Shown: positions 35,841 to 44,734, counted from the stretch's first letter. The stretch: 64,000 bases of DNA from Pseudomonas gingeri (GCF_013386165.1 NZ_JACAOS010000030.1:1-64000), one strand, 5' to 3'. The notes: generated by a model from the letters alone, not told the origin. Numbers and translations: made by a program.

Positions 35841-36808
35841 AGGACTGGCTGCCGATTCGCGTCTGGCGCGAAGACGCCCATTGGCGTGTCGACTGGTGCT
35901 GGTTCGGCGAGCACCGGCTGGATCAGCCGTTCTTTGCCGACTCGGTGGAAGAGGCGCTGAAGCTGCCGTTCAACCAGGCTTTCCGGCGTGAGACGCCGCT
36001 GGCGGTGCTCAGCGAATGGCAGGTGCCGGCCGTGGCGCCGAGCGCCTTTATCTATCACGCTTCGCGCTGCGGTTCGACGCTGCTCGGCCAGATGTTGGCG
36101 CAGTTGGACAGCCATATTGTGCTCAGCGAACCGCCGCCCCTGGACCGCTTGTTGCGCGACGACCTTGATCCCCAGGAGCGGCGGGCGGCGCTGCAGGGTT
36201 TGCTGGCGGCCTACGGTCAGCGCCGCTGCGGTAGCGAGCAGGCGCTGGTGATCAAGCTGGATGCCTGGAATATCGGCGAGTTGCCGTTGCTGCGCGAATG
36301 CTTTCCCGAGACGCCCTGGCTGTTCCTGTACCGTGATCCGCTGGAAATTGCCGTGTCCCATCTGCGTCGGGCCGGCCTGCACATGGTGCCGGGGATGATC
36401 GGCCACAGCGTGCTGGACACTCCGGGGCAGGACGATTCGCGGGAGGACTACATCGCGTCGCGCCTCGGACGGCTGCTCCAGAAAGGTTGGGAGCATTGCG
36501 TGGCTTTTGGCGGTTTTCCGGTCAACTACAACGAGCTGCCGGGGGCGTTTGAGGGGCATCTGGGCGAACTCTTCGGGCTTGACGCCGGGCAACGCGACCA
36601 GGGGTTTTCCGTGGTCCGGCAGCACGCCAAACAGCCGGATCAGATGTTTGTCGCGGATAGTGAGGACAAACAGCGGGAGGCGTCGGAGCAGCTCAAGGAG
36701 CGGGTGGCGTTGTGGGCGCAAGGGCCTTATCAGGCATTGGAAGCTTTGCGGTCCGAACGCAGTCCTCCCGGCCGACGCCCGCTGCTGCGCAATGGCCGGC
36801 AGCACTGA
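35828..36808 (+). CDS. Second sulfotransferase family protein
   Basis: 326 residues. The PAPS-binding loop is HASRCGSTLLGQML near 77-90, and LFLYRDPLEIAVSHLRRAG is the 3'-phosphate region. The first 75 residues form an extra N-terminal domain absent from the sulfotransferase at 25475, and overall similarity between the two is low, so they probably act on different sites. The ATG at 35828 is chosen because GGAG lies 6 bases before it. It overlaps the hydroxylase gene by 13 bases, hence coupled translation. A sequential reaction, hydroxylation and then sulfation, is possible but unproven. Confidence 0.85.
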   Translation: MDGLKDWLPIRVWREDAHWRVDWCWFGEHRLDQPFFADSVEEALKLPFNQAFRRETPLAVLSEWQVPAVAPSAFIYHASRCGSTLLGQMLAQLDSHIVLSEPPPLDRLLRDDLDPQERRAALQGLLAAYGQRRCGSEQALVIKLDAWNIGELPLLRECFPETPWLFLYRDPLEIAVSHLRRAGLHMVPGMIGHSVLDTPGQDDSREDYIASRLGRLLQKGWEHCVAFGGFPVNYNELPGAFEGHLGELFGLDAGQRDQGFSVVRQHAKQPDQMFVADSEDKQREASEQLKERVALWAQGPYQALEALRSERSPPGRRPLLRNGRQH

Positions 36809-36815
36809 CGCAGCG

Positions 36816-37583
36816 TCAGGCCTTACCTTTCGCCGACAAATCCGCCATCCCTTTCAACAACTCGATCGGCAGCGGAAACACGATGGTCGAACTCTTGTCC
36901 CCGGCAATCGACGACAGCGTCTGCATATAACGCAACTGCATGGCCCCCGGCTGGCGCCCGAGCATTTCGGCGGCCTGCATCAGCTTCTCGGAGGCCTGCA
37001 ATTCCCCTTCGGCGTGAATCACCTTGGCCCGCCGTTCCCGTTCGGCTTCGGCCTGTTTGGCGATGGCGCGGATCATCGACTCGTTGAGGTCGACGTGCTT
37101 GATCTCGACGTTGGCCACCTTGATCCCCCAGGCATCGGTCTGGGCGTCCAGTACCTGCTGGACATCGGAGTTGAGCTTTTCCCGCTCGGCCAGCAGTTCA
37201 TCCAGTTCGTGTTTGCCCAGCACCGCGCGCAAGGTCGTTTGCGCCAACTGGCTGGTGGCGGCGAGAAAATTCTCCACCTGGATAATCGCCTTCTGCGGAT
37301 CGAGCACACGGAAGTACAGCACCGCATTGACCTTCACCGAGACGTTGTCGCGGGTGATCACATCCTGCGGCGGCACGTCGTGCACCACCGTGCGCAGGTC
37401 CACCCGGACCATCTGCTGCACCAGCGGAATCAGCACGATCAGCCCGGGGCCCTTGACCTGCCAGAAGCGTCCGAGCTGGAACACCACGCCGCGTTCGTAT
37501 TCACGCAGGATGCGAAAGGTCGATGCCAGCAGCATCAGCAGCAGGAGCGCGAGCAGCGCGCCGGAACCCAATTGCAGGACCAT
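36816..37583 (-). CDS. Slipin / stomatin-like SPFH-domain membrane protein
   Basis: 255 residues. One N-terminal membrane segment (LLALLLLMLLASTF) is followed by an SPFH domain (REYERGVVFQLGRFWQVKGPGL, VSVKVNAVLYFRVLDP) and a helical C-terminal part rich in charged residues (RAIAKQAEAERERRAKVI). Slipins oligomerise in the inner membrane and occur with NfeD. ATG 37583 is preferred over the TTG at 37589, because GAGGAG lies 7 bases before it. It starts just after the NfeD stop, so the two form one operon. It converges on the sulfotransferase gene with 7 bases between. Confidence 0.9.
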   Translation of the reverse strand: MVLQLGSGALLALLLLMLLASTFRILREYERGVVFQLGRFWQVKGPGLIVLIPLVQQMVRVDLRTVVHDVPPQDVITRDNVSVKVNAVLYFRVLDPQKAIIQVENFLAATSQLAQTTLRAVLGKHELDELLAEREKLNSDVQQVLDAQTDAWGIKVANVEIKHVDLNESMIRAIAKQAEAERERRAKVIHAEGELQASEKLMQAAEMLGRQPGAMQLRYMQTLSSIAGDKSSTIVFPLPIELLKGMADLSAKGKA

Positions 37584-37585
37584 GA

Positions 37586-38167
37586 TCAATCTCCTCGCCT
37601 TGGCGGGCCGTCAACGGCTTTCACTTCCAGGAGCAGGCCTTTGCGCGCGATCACCCGTACCTGTTGGCCGGGGTGCAGTGGTGTGGCGCTGAGGACCTGC
37701 CAGTTCTCACCTTGCAACTTCACCCAGCCGGCATAGGCATCACCGGCTTTCAGGGTGGTGATCGGGGTCAGGCTGCCTTCCAGTCCGGCGTCGCCACTGA
37801 CCACCTGGCGCTGACGGGCCTTGAGGGCCGCGACAATCAAACCGACCAGCAACAGCAGGCCGATCAGCATCAGGGTGAGTTTCAACGGTCGTGCGGTGTT
37901 GTCGTCGAACAGTTGCGGGTCGAACAGGATCAGCATCCCCAGCATGAAGGCGACGAGGCCACTGAAACCGATCAGGCCGAAGCTGGGCAGGAGGGTTTCG
38001 GCGACGATCAGGGCAATGCCGAGCAGGATCAGCCCGGAGCCGGAATCGTCGATGGGCAGCACCAGCAGGGTTACGACGGAGTCGGCGCCTTCGGCAAGTG
38101 GGTGCCCGACGGGCCAGACGATCAGCCACCCGAGCAACAACCAGGTCCATGCGCAACGACGGCTCAC
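37586..38167 (-). CDS. NfeD-family membrane protein (short form)
   Basis: 193 residues. After a signal-like N-terminus (LLLGWLIVWPVGHPLA) come about four membrane segments (ILLGIALIVAETLLPSFGLIG, LVAFMLGMLILFD, LTLMLIGLLLLVGLIVAAL) and a C-terminal OB-fold domain (AYAGWVKLQGENWQVLS). It lacks the ClpP-like protease domain of long NfeD forms. Slipin-NfeD pairs stabilise membrane proteins; the exact role is unclear. The start is GTG at 38167 with GGGAGA before it. Confidence 0.85.
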   Translation of the reverse strand: MSRRCAWTWLLLGWLIVWPVGHPLAEGADSVVTLLVLPIDDSGSGLILLGIALIVAETLLPSFGLIGFSGLVAFMLGMLILFDPQLFDDNTARPLKLTLMLIGLLLLVGLIVAALKARQRQVVSGDAGLEGSLTPITTLKAGDAYAGWVKLQGENWQVLSATPLHPGQQVRVIARKGLLLEVKAVDGPPRRGD

Positions 38168-38408
38168 TTGGATTCTCCCGCGAGTTCGTTACCCCCATCT
38201 AGAAGCTTAGTCGAGTGGTGGTGCCGCGCCGGATAAACACGAGCTTGCCGCCGGGGTTTTAGACCCGACTCGACTATCGAGCGGCGGTGATAGCGAGAAC
38301 GGTTACTGACGTTAAGCCGACGTCTCGCGATGGACTGCCTAGACTCTTACCCAAGGAATGCAGCAAACCCATCGCCCTGGGGCATTCGACAGGGCTCGGA
38401 GGTGCATC

Positions 38409-38870
38409 ATGCGCATGGCAAAAACCGTGCAGCGCAGCCTGGAGCAGGCGCACTGCGAATTCGACATCGTCGCTCACCCGCATTCGTCCAGTAGCCTGGA
38501 AACCGCCCGCCTGGCGGGGATCCCGGCCGAGCGCATGGCCAAGTCGGTGGTCCTCGACGACCAGCACGGCCACTACCTGATGGCGGTATTGCCCGCCAGC
38601 CAGCACCTGGACCTGAGCAAGGTCCGTGGCGCCAGCACCTGGCAGATCACCCGGGAAAGCACCCTGGCTTATCTGTTCCAGGACTGCGAGCGCGGCGCCG
38701 TGCCGGCGCTGGGCGAGTCCTATGGCTTGAAGATGGTGGTCGACCCGCAACTGACCCGCCAGCACGACATCTACCTGGAAGCCGGCAACCACCACAACCT
38801 GGTGCATATGCAGATGGATCAGTACCTGAAACTGGTGCCCCATGCCGAGGTGTGCGAAGTCTGTCACTGA
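38409..38870 (+). CDS. YbaK/EbsC-type aminoacyl-tRNA deacylase
   Basis: 153 residues. The editing-domain features are KSVVLDDQHGHYLMAVLPAS, a pocket around VPALGESYGLKMVVDP and EAGNHHNLVHM. It hydrolyses mischarged aminoacyl-tRNAs in trans. The closest subgroup (YbaK, ProXp or others) cannot be decided. The ATG at 38409 follows GGAGGTG. The last residues, HAEVCEVCH, end in a CxxC-like pair. Confidence 0.85.
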   Translation: MRMAKTVQRSLEQAHCEFDIVAHPHSSSSLETARLAGIPAERMAKSVVLDDQHGHYLMAVLPASQHLDLSKVRGASTWQITRESTLAYLFQDCERGAVPALGESYGLKMVVDPQLTRQHDIYLEAGNHHNLVHMQMDQYLKLVPHAEVCEVCH

Positions 38871-38907
38871 CCCCGTACACTCTGCCCCACCCACACGGTG
38901 CCCCATC

Positions 38908-38931
38908 TGTAGGAGCGAGCTTGCTCGCGAT
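38908..38931 (+). repeat. Single REP element
   Basis: TGTAGGAGCGAGCTTGCTCG plus CGAT, one copy, between the deacylase and DUF2789 genes. Confidence 0.8.
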
Positions 38932-38976
38932 ACTTTCTCAAGGGCGCCGCGGCCCACCCTGAATACCGGAGCCCCC

Positions 38977-39222
38977 ATGGAATCCCCCGACCACAGCCTG
39001 CCGTCCCTGTTCAAGCAACTGGGCCTGCCCGATGACCCCGTCAGCATCGACCGTTTCATCGCCACCCATTCGCCGCTCAAGCCGGAGCTGCATTTGGCGG
39101 ATGCGTTCTTCTGGAGCAAGAGCCAGGCGGACTTCCTGCGTGACGAGATCCTGGACGATGCCGACTGGGCGGAAGTGGTGGATCAGTTGGATGTGTTGTT
39201 GAGGAAGGGCAGGGGAGTTTAA
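38977..39222 (+). CDS. DUF2789 protein
   Basis: 81 residues, soluble, acidic. PSLFKQLGLPDDPVSIDRFI and the C-terminal FLRDEILDDADWAEVVDQLD are typical for the family, which is widespread in Pseudomonas and lacks a known function. The frame runs further upstream through the REP element; the ATG at 38977 is where family similarity starts. Confidence 0.85.
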   Translation: MESPDHSLPSLFKQLGLPDDPVSIDRFIATHSPLKPELHLADAFFWSKSQADFLRDEILDDADWAEVVDQLDVLLRKGRGV

Positions 39223-39249
39223 AAAATACTCTGCATGCCAACTGGCGCC

Positions 39250-39401
39250 ATCGCCAGCAAGCCGGCTCCCACAAAACCGCGTTTCACCACAAAAGCATCA
39301 TGCTGCCGAAGCCCCCCTGTAGGAGCGAGCTTGCTCGCGATTAGGCCCATGAGTCTTGCGCTGTGCTTGCTGACGCCATCGCCAGCAAGCTGGCTCCTAC
39401 A
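39250..39401. repeat. Cluster of three REP elements
   Basis: Three copies alternate in orientation: 39250-39273 (minus type), 39318-39341 (plus type), 39378-39401 (minus type). They are two subtypes of the TGTAGGAGC family (GCGAGCTTGCTCGC and GCCGGCTTGCTGGC). Confidence 0.85.
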
Positions 39402-39583
39402 GTTCCGTGTCTCACCACAAATATCGCACTGCCACGGTCCCCCTGTAACTGTCGAAGGCGTGAATCCTATACACACCGCCTCTTCTTCGCAGTGTTCGCC
39501 CATGAGCTAGGCTTGATCTCATCCGGGAAGCCCCCGAAGACCGCTGCCTTCCGCCAGGTTGAATGAAGTAATTGTTTCAAAAC

Positions 39584-39633
39584 TTGACGAGCCAAAACGG
39601 ATGCGCGATATTGATAGTTAGCAAACTAACAAT
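39584..39633 (+). promoter_or_regulatory. Promoter and MarR operator of the efflux operon
   Basis: TTGACG (39584-39589), a 17-base spacer and GATATT (39607-39612) form a good sigma-70 promoter. Directly over the expected transcription start lies GTTAG-CAAA-CTAAC (617-621 / 626-630 of the 39 kb block), flanked by ATTG and CAAT. Such a site fits autorepression by the MarR protein encoded 12 bases downstream. Confidence 0.7.
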
Positions 39634-39644
39634 GCGAATCTCCC

Positions 39645-40103
39645 GTGTCCAAACCCATCGAACAGCTGCACAAGCACATCAGTGCCGGCCTCGTCGTCGC
39701 CTCGCGCCATTGGCGCCGGGTGTGCCAGACCACGCTGGTCAACTATGGGATTTCCGAAGCCTGCGCCATGCCGTTGCTGTTGGTCGGCCGCATGGGGCCG
39801 GGCGTGCGCCAGGTGACCGTGGCCCAGGAAGCGGGGATGGAAAGCCCATCGCTGGTGCGTCTGCTCGACCAGTTGTGCAAAGCCGGCTATGTGCTGCGCA
39901 GCGAAGACCCCAGTGATCGTCGCGCCAAGTGCCTGAGCCTGACCGAGGCCGGCGAGCGCCTGATGCATGACATCGAAATCCAGTTGATCCGCCTGCGCGG
40001 TGAAGTCCTCGACGGTATCGAGCCGAACGATCTGGAAGCCGCGCTGCGGGTGATCCGCGCCTTCGAAGCGGCCGGGCAGAACCTGGGAGTGGCGAATCCG
40101 TGA
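39645..40103 (+). CDS. MarR-family transcriptional regulator
   Basis: 152 residues with winged helix-turn-helix features (QVTVAQEAGMESPSLVRLLDQLCKAGYVLRSEDPSDRRAK). The family is that of aromatic-acid-responsive repressors. The start is GTG. It overlaps the FUSC gene by 4 bases and has its likely own operator just upstream, so it should repress the whole efflux operon until an inducer binds. Confidence 0.9.
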   Translation: MSKPIEQLHKHISAGLVVASRHWRRVCQTTLVNYGISEACAMPLLLVGRMGPGVRQVTVAQEAGMESPSLVRLLDQLCKAGYVLRSEDPSDRRAKCLSLTEAGERLMHDIEIQLIRLRGEVLDGIEPNDLEAALRVIRAFEAAGQNLGVANP

Positions 40104-42184
40104 ACGGTTTCTGGACCGGCATGCCCCCCGCCCGTGACTGGTTCTACGGCGTGCGCACTTTCGCCGCCTCGATGATCGCCCTGTATATCGCCTTGCTGAT
40201 GGAAATGCCGCGTCCCTACTGGGCCATGGCCACCGTCTACATTGTCTCCAGCCCCTTCGTCGGCCCCACCAGCTCCAAGGCCCTGTATCGCGCGGTCGGG
40301 ACTTTTCTCGGTGCTTCGGCGGCGGTGCTGCTTGTTCCTCTGCTGGTGCAGACACCCTATCTGCTGGTGGTGGCGATCGCACTCTGGACCGGCATCCTGC
40401 TGTTTCTCTCGCTGCACCTGCGCACCGCCAACAGCTACGCGCTGATGCTCGCCGGCTACACCATGCCGATGATTGCCCTGCCGGTGGTGGACAATCCTTT
40501 GAACGTGTTCGATATCGCCGTATCGCGGACCGAAGAAATTTTTCTCGGCATCGCGGTCGCGGCAGTGGTCGGCAGCATGTTCTGGCCCCGTCGGCTGGCG
40601 CCGGTGCTACTCGGTGCCGCCGGCAAATGGTTTGGCGACGCCTCGAACTACAGCCTGAAATTCCTTGCGCGCAACGTCCAGGCCGATGAAGTCAGCGGCT
40701 TGCGTTCGGCGATGGTGGTGACCTTCAACAGTCTCGAATTGATGATCGGTCAACTGCCCCATGAAGGCGCCCGGCCCCAGACCGTGCGTAACGCCAAGGA
40801 GTTGCGCGGGCGCATGATTCATCTGCTGCCGGTGGTCGACGCCCTGGACGACGCGCTCTACGCCCTGGAGCGCCGCACACCGGAACTGGTGGCACGCTTC
40901 GAGCCCTTGCTCGTCGCGACCCGCGAATGGCTGGAAAGTACGGCCAACGGTGCCCCGGTCGAGCGTTGGGAAGCGCTGCGCAGCCAGCTGGAAAGCCTGC
41001 AGCCCGACGCCGTCGAAATGGATGACCGGCGCCAGCTGTTGTTCTCCAACGCCCTGTACCGTCTCGGCGAATGGATCGATTTGTGGCAGGACCTGCGCAG
41101 CCTGCAATACGCCATCCAGTGCGACAGTCAGGACAACTGGCGCGCGGTCTATCGCCACTGGCGCCTCAGTCGCCTGACGCCGTTCCTCGACCGTGGCCTG
41201 ATGCTCTATTCGGCAGGCACGACGGTCCTTGCGATCATCGTCGCCTCGGTGTTGTGGATCCTGCTGGGCTGGACCGACGGCGCCAGCGCAGTGATCCTGG
41301 CGGCGGTGGCGTGCAGCTTCTTCGCCGCGATGGACGACCCGGCGCCGCAGATCTACCGGTTCTTTTTCTGGACCGCGATGTCGGTGATCTTTGCCAGCCT
41401 CTATCTGTTCGTGGTCCTGCCCAACCTGCACGATTTCCCGATGCTGGTGCTCGCGTTTGCCGTGCCGTTTATCTGCGTCGGCACCCTGACGGTTCAGCCG
41501 GCCTTTTACCTCGGCACCTTGCTGACCATCGTCAACACCTCGTCCTTCATCAGTATCCAGGGCGCCTACGACGCGGACTTCCTCAACTTCGCCAACTCCA
41601 ACCTGGCCGGCCCCGTGGGACTGCTGTTCGCCTTTGTCTGGACCCTGGTGGCCCGGCCCTTTGGTGCCGAGTTCGCGGCCAAGCGCCTGACCCGCTTCAG
41701 CTGGCGCGACATCGTGAAACTGACCGAGCCCGCGACCCTGGCCCAACACCGGCACATGGGTGTGCAGATGCTTGACCGCCTGATGCAACACCTGCCGCGC
41801 CTGGCCCTGACCGGCCAGGACACGGGGGTTGCGCTGCGTGAGTTGCGGGTCGCGCTCAATCTGCTCGACCTGCTGGCCTACACCCCACGCGTGCTGGGTG
41901 TGGCGAACCTGCTGCTCAAACAGGTGGTGGAAGAGGTCGGCGACTACTTTCGCGCCTGCCTGAAGGCCGGCGAGCGTCTGCCCGCCCCTGCCCCACTGTT
42001 GATGACGCTGGATCGTACGCGTCGAGCCTTGAGTTCCCAGGGGCTGGACGATGGCGAAACCCGCCTGCACCTGCTACACGCCTTGAGTGGCCTGCGGCTG
42101 GCTTTGTTACCCGGAGTAGAGTTCGTCGACAGTGGCGACCAGCAGGAGAGCGTGTCTTATGGGATCAATGGGGTGCCCTTATGA
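40100..42184 (+). CDS. FUSC-family inner-membrane efflux protein (AaeB/fusaric-acid-resistance type)
   Basis: 694 residues with two hydrophobic blocks of about six helices (about 15-170 and 370-520), each followed by a long soluble helical part. That is the AaeB/FUSC architecture. PRPYWAMATVYIVSSPFVGPTSSK is the conserved first-block segment. It exports aromatic carboxylic acids or related toxic compounds with its partner adaptor. The start is GTG. It overlaps the next gene by ATGA. Confidence 0.9.
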   Translation: MNGFWTGMPPARDWFYGVRTFAASMIALYIALLMEMPRPYWAMATVYIVSSPFVGPTSSKALYRAVGTFLGASAAVLLVPLLVQTPYLLVVAIALWTGILLFLSLHLRTANSYALMLAGYTMPMIALPVVDNPLNVFDIAVSRTEEIFLGIAVAAVVGSMFWPRRLAPVLLGAAGKWFGDASNYSLKFLARNVQADEVSGLRSAMVVTFNSLELMIGQLPHEGARPQTVRNAKELRGRMIHLLPVVDALDDALYALERRTPELVARFEPLLVATREWLESTANGAPVERWEALRSQLESLQPDAVEMDDRRQLLFSNALYRLGEWIDLWQDLRSLQYAIQCDSQDNWRAVYRHWRLSRLTPFLDRGLMLYSAGTTVLAIIVASVLWILLGWTDGASAVILAAVACSFFAAMDDPAPQIYRFFFWTAMSVIFASLYLFVVLPNLHDFPMLVLAFAVPFICVGTLTVQPAFYLGTLLTIVNTSSFISIQGAYDADFLNFANSNLAGPVGLLFAFVWTLVARPFGAEFAAKRLTRFSWRDIVKLTEPATLAQHRHMGVQMLDRLMQHLPRLALTGQDTGVALRELRVALNLLDLLAYTPRVLGVANLLLKQVVEEVGDYFRACLKAGERLPAPAPLLMTLDRTRRALSSQGLDDGETRLHLLHALSGLRLALLPGVEFVDSGDQQESVSYGINGVPL

Positions 42185-42390
42185 TCGGTGACGTGGATAT
42201 CAGCGGAGTGTTCCTGCCCACGCTGCTGGTGCTGATGGGCATTACGTATGTGCTGTACCTGGTGGTGCACGGGCTGTTGACGCGCTTCCACTTCTACCGC
42301 CTGGTCTGGCACCGGGCCTTGTTCAACGTCGGTCTCTACGCTTTGTTGCTGGGCGTTGTGGATTCGTTCAGTCGATACCTGATGACATGA
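42181..42390 (+). CDS. DUF1656 (AaeX-like) small membrane protein
   Basis: 69 residues with two membrane helices (about 10-30 and 45-65) and GDVDISGVFLPTLLVLMGITYVL, typical for DUF1656. It is always found with FUSC pumps; its role is unknown. It overlaps its neighbours on both sides by 4 bases. Confidence 0.9.
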   Translation: MIGDVDISGVFLPTLLVLMGITYVLYLVVHGLLTRFHFYRLVWHRALFNVGLYALLLGVVDSFSRYLMT

Positions 42391-43289
42391 AAAAACCTCT
42401 TTTGACCATTGGCCGTGTAGTCCTGACTTTACTGGTGGTGATCTTCGCCTGCCTGGTGGTGTGGCGCATGGTGATGTACTACATGTTCGCGCCCTGGACC
42501 CGGGACGGGCATATCCGCGCCGATATCGTGCAGATTGCCCCGGACGTGTCCGGCCTGATCCAGCAGGTGCAGGTGCGCGACAACCAGCCGGTGAGCCGTG
42601 GCCAGGTGCTGTTCAGCATCGACCAGGACCGCTTCAAGCTGGCGCTGCGCCAGGCCAAGGCTGCCGTCGCCGACCGTGAGGAAACCCTGGCCCAGGCCCA
42701 GCGCGAGAACAAGCGCAACCGTGGCCTGGGTAACCTGGTGGCCGGCGAGCAACTGGAAGAAAGCCAGTCGAAAGTCGCCCGGGCCGAAGTGGCCCTGGCC
42801 GAGTCCCAGGTGGCGGTGGACGCCGCGCAGTTGAACCTGGACCGCTCGGTGATCCGCAGCCCGGTGGACGGCTACGTCAATGACCGTGCGCCCCGTGAGC
42901 GGGAGTTCGCCACGGCGGGCCGTGCGGTGCTGGCGGTGGTGGACAGCAGTTCCTTCCATATCGACGGTTATTTTGAAGAGACCAAACTCGACGGCATCCA
43001 TGTCGGCCAATCCGTGGACATTCGGGTGATCGGCGACAATGCGCGCCTGCGCGGCCATGTCGAAAGCATCGTCGCCGGCATCGAGGACCGTGACCGCACC
43101 AGCGGCACCAACCTGCTGCCCAACGTCAACCCGGCCTTCAGTTGGGTGCGCCTGGCCCAGCGGATTCCGGTGCGCATTGCCTTCGACGACGTGCCGACGG
43201 ACTTTCGCATGATCGCCGGGCGCACGGCCACGGTGTCGATCATCGATGACGCCAAGGCCGCGCCGAAGAAAAAAGAGGCCGCGCAATGA
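42387..43289 (+). CDS. HlyD-family adaptor of the FUSC pump (AaeA-like)
   Basis: 300 residues. One N-terminal membrane helix (9-29) is followed by MFAPWTRDGHIRADIV, which is diagnostic of AaeA/EmrA-type adaptors. Lipoyl halves, a short coiled coil and a beta barrel follow, with a Lys-rich tail. It connects the FUSC protein to the outer-membrane factor encoded next. Confidence 0.92.
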   Translation: MKKPLLTIGRVVLTLLVVIFACLVVWRMVMYYMFAPWTRDGHIRADIVQIAPDVSGLIQQVQVRDNQPVSRGQVLFSIDQDRFKLALRQAKAAVADREETLAQAQRENKRNRGLGNLVAGEQLEESQSKVARAEVALAESQVAVDAAQLNLDRSVIRSPVDGYVNDRAPREREFATAGRAVLAVVDSSSFHIDGYFEETKLDGIHVGQSVDIRVIGDNARLRGHVESIVAGIEDRDRTSGTNLLPNVNPAFSWVRLAQRIPVRIAFDDVPTDFRMIAGRTATVSIIDDAKAAPKKKEAAQ

Positions 43290-44734
43290 AACCGCTGGCG
43301 CAAGTCGCGACGCTTGGCCTCGGCCTGATGCTGTCGGCGTGCTCGATGGTGGGTCCGAATTATCACCTGCCAGCCGACTCGGCGATGCAACGCAAGGACC
43401 TCCAAGGGACCCTCGCCGGTGAAGGTGACAATGTGGTGTCGGCCCCCGTGCCGGCCGATTGGTGGCGGCTGTACCAGGACCCGCGCCTGGATGAGCTGGT
43501 GCGCCAGGCCCTGGCCTCCAACACCGACCTGCGGGTGGCGGCGGCGAGCCTGTCGCGGGCCCGGGCCCAGGTGGACGAGGCCGAGGCCGCCGGCGGTTTC
43601 AGTGCCGGGGTAAAGGCCGGTGCCCAACGCTTGCAGGAGTCCGGCCAGGCCTACCTGCTGACGGAAAAGGTCCCGGTGAGCAATGTCGGCGAGATCGCGA
43701 TTTCCGCCTCTTATCAGTTCGATCTGTGGGGCACTTTGCAGCGCGGCGTCGAGGCGGCGAAAGCCAATGCCGACGCGACCCAGGCGGCGGGCGACGTGGC
43801 CCGCATCACCCTGGTGGCGGATGTGGTGCGCTCCTATACCCAGGTTTGCGCGGCCAATGAAGAACGTGGCATCGCCGAGGAATCCCTCGCGCTGCAATCC
43901 CAGAGCACCGAGCTGACCAAGCGTCTGCGCGATGCCGGGCGCGGCGACGAAACCCAGGTCACCCGTTCCCAGACCCAATTCAAATCCCTGCGTGCCGAAT
44001 TGCCGCGCTACCAGGCCGCGCGCCAGGCCGGGTTGTATCGTCTGTCGATGCTGCTGGCCAAGCCCCTTGAGCAATTGCCGGCCGGCGTTGCCGATTGCGC
44101 CGCGCTGCCGCATATCACCCAGCTGTTGCCGGTGGGCGATGGCGCCGAACTGCTCAAGCGCCGCCCGGATATTCGCCAGGCCGAACGGCGGCTGGCGGCG
44201 GCAACGGCCAGCATCGGTGTTGCCACGGGTGAGCTGTACCCGAACATCAGCATCGGTGCCACGGTGGGTACGGTCGGTATCCTGGGGGATCTGGGTGATC
44301 CATCGACCAATCGTTGGGGCTTTGGCCCGGCGATCAGCTGGAGCGTACCGACCAACGGCGCCCGGGCCCGTATCCGCGAAGCCGAGGCCGGTACCCAGGG
44401 CGCCCTGGCGCATTTCGACGGCGTGGTGCTCAACGCCATCCGCGAAACCCAGACCAGCCTGGCCCAGTACACCGCGCAGCTCGATCGCCGCGATGCCCTG
44501 GCGGACGCGGGCAGTTCAGCCAAGCTTGCCGCGGAGCAGACGCACCGCTTCTTTACCGCCGGCCGCGCTTCGTTCCTCGCCGACCTGCAAGCCACCCGCA
44601 CCTACACCGATGTGCGCGCTCAATTGGCGTCGGCCAACACCCAGGTTGCGATGAGTCAGATCGATCTGTTCCTGGCCTTGGGCGGTGGTTGGGAAAGTGG
44701 ACGAACGCCACCTGCCGAACACGCGAAACCCTGA
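43286..44734 (+). CDS. NodT/OprM-family outer-membrane efflux lipoprotein
   Basis: 482 residues. The lipobox is LMLSAC (cysteine about 19), then MVGPNYHLP and WWRLYQDPRLDELVRQAL as in OprM-type channels. Two long helical repeats follow (RRPDIRQAERRLAAATASIGVA). It completes the tripartite pump. It is the last gene of the five-gene operon, in which all four junctions overlap by 4 bases. Confidence 0.92.
   Translation: MKPLAQVATLGLGLMLSACSMVGPNYHLPADSAMQRKDLQGTLAGEGDNVVSAPVPADWWRLYQDPRLDELVRQALASNTDLRVAAASLSRARAQVDEAEAAGGFSAGVKAGAQRLQESGQAYLLTEKVPVSNVGEIAISASYQFDLWGTLQRGVEAAKANADATQAAGDVARITLVADVVRSYTQVCAANEERGIAEESLALQSQSTELTKRLRDAGRGDETQVTRSQTQFKSLRAELPRYQAARQAGLYRLSMLLAKPLEQLPAGVADCAALPHITQLLPVGDGAELLKRRPDIRQAERRLAAATASIGVATGELYPNISIGATVGTVGILGDLGDPSTNRWGFGPAISWSVPTNGARARIREAEAGTQGALAHFDGVVLNAIRETQTSLAQYTAQLDRRDALADAGSSAKLAAEQTHRFFTAGRASFLADLQATRTYTDVRAQLASANTQVAMSQIDLFLALGGGWESGRTPPAEHAKP

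Larger units (their letters stand above)
39223..39644. other. Intergenic region with REP elements and the marR promoter
   Basis: The first half (to 39401) is REP sequence. The stretch 39402-39580 holds no recognisable feature. The last 60 bases carry the promoter and operator of the efflux operon. Confidence 0.7.

Noticed and set aside
39250..39401. CRISPR-like repeats
   Set aside because: Three short alternating palindromic units with unequal spacers match Pseudomonas REP elements. No cas genes are present.
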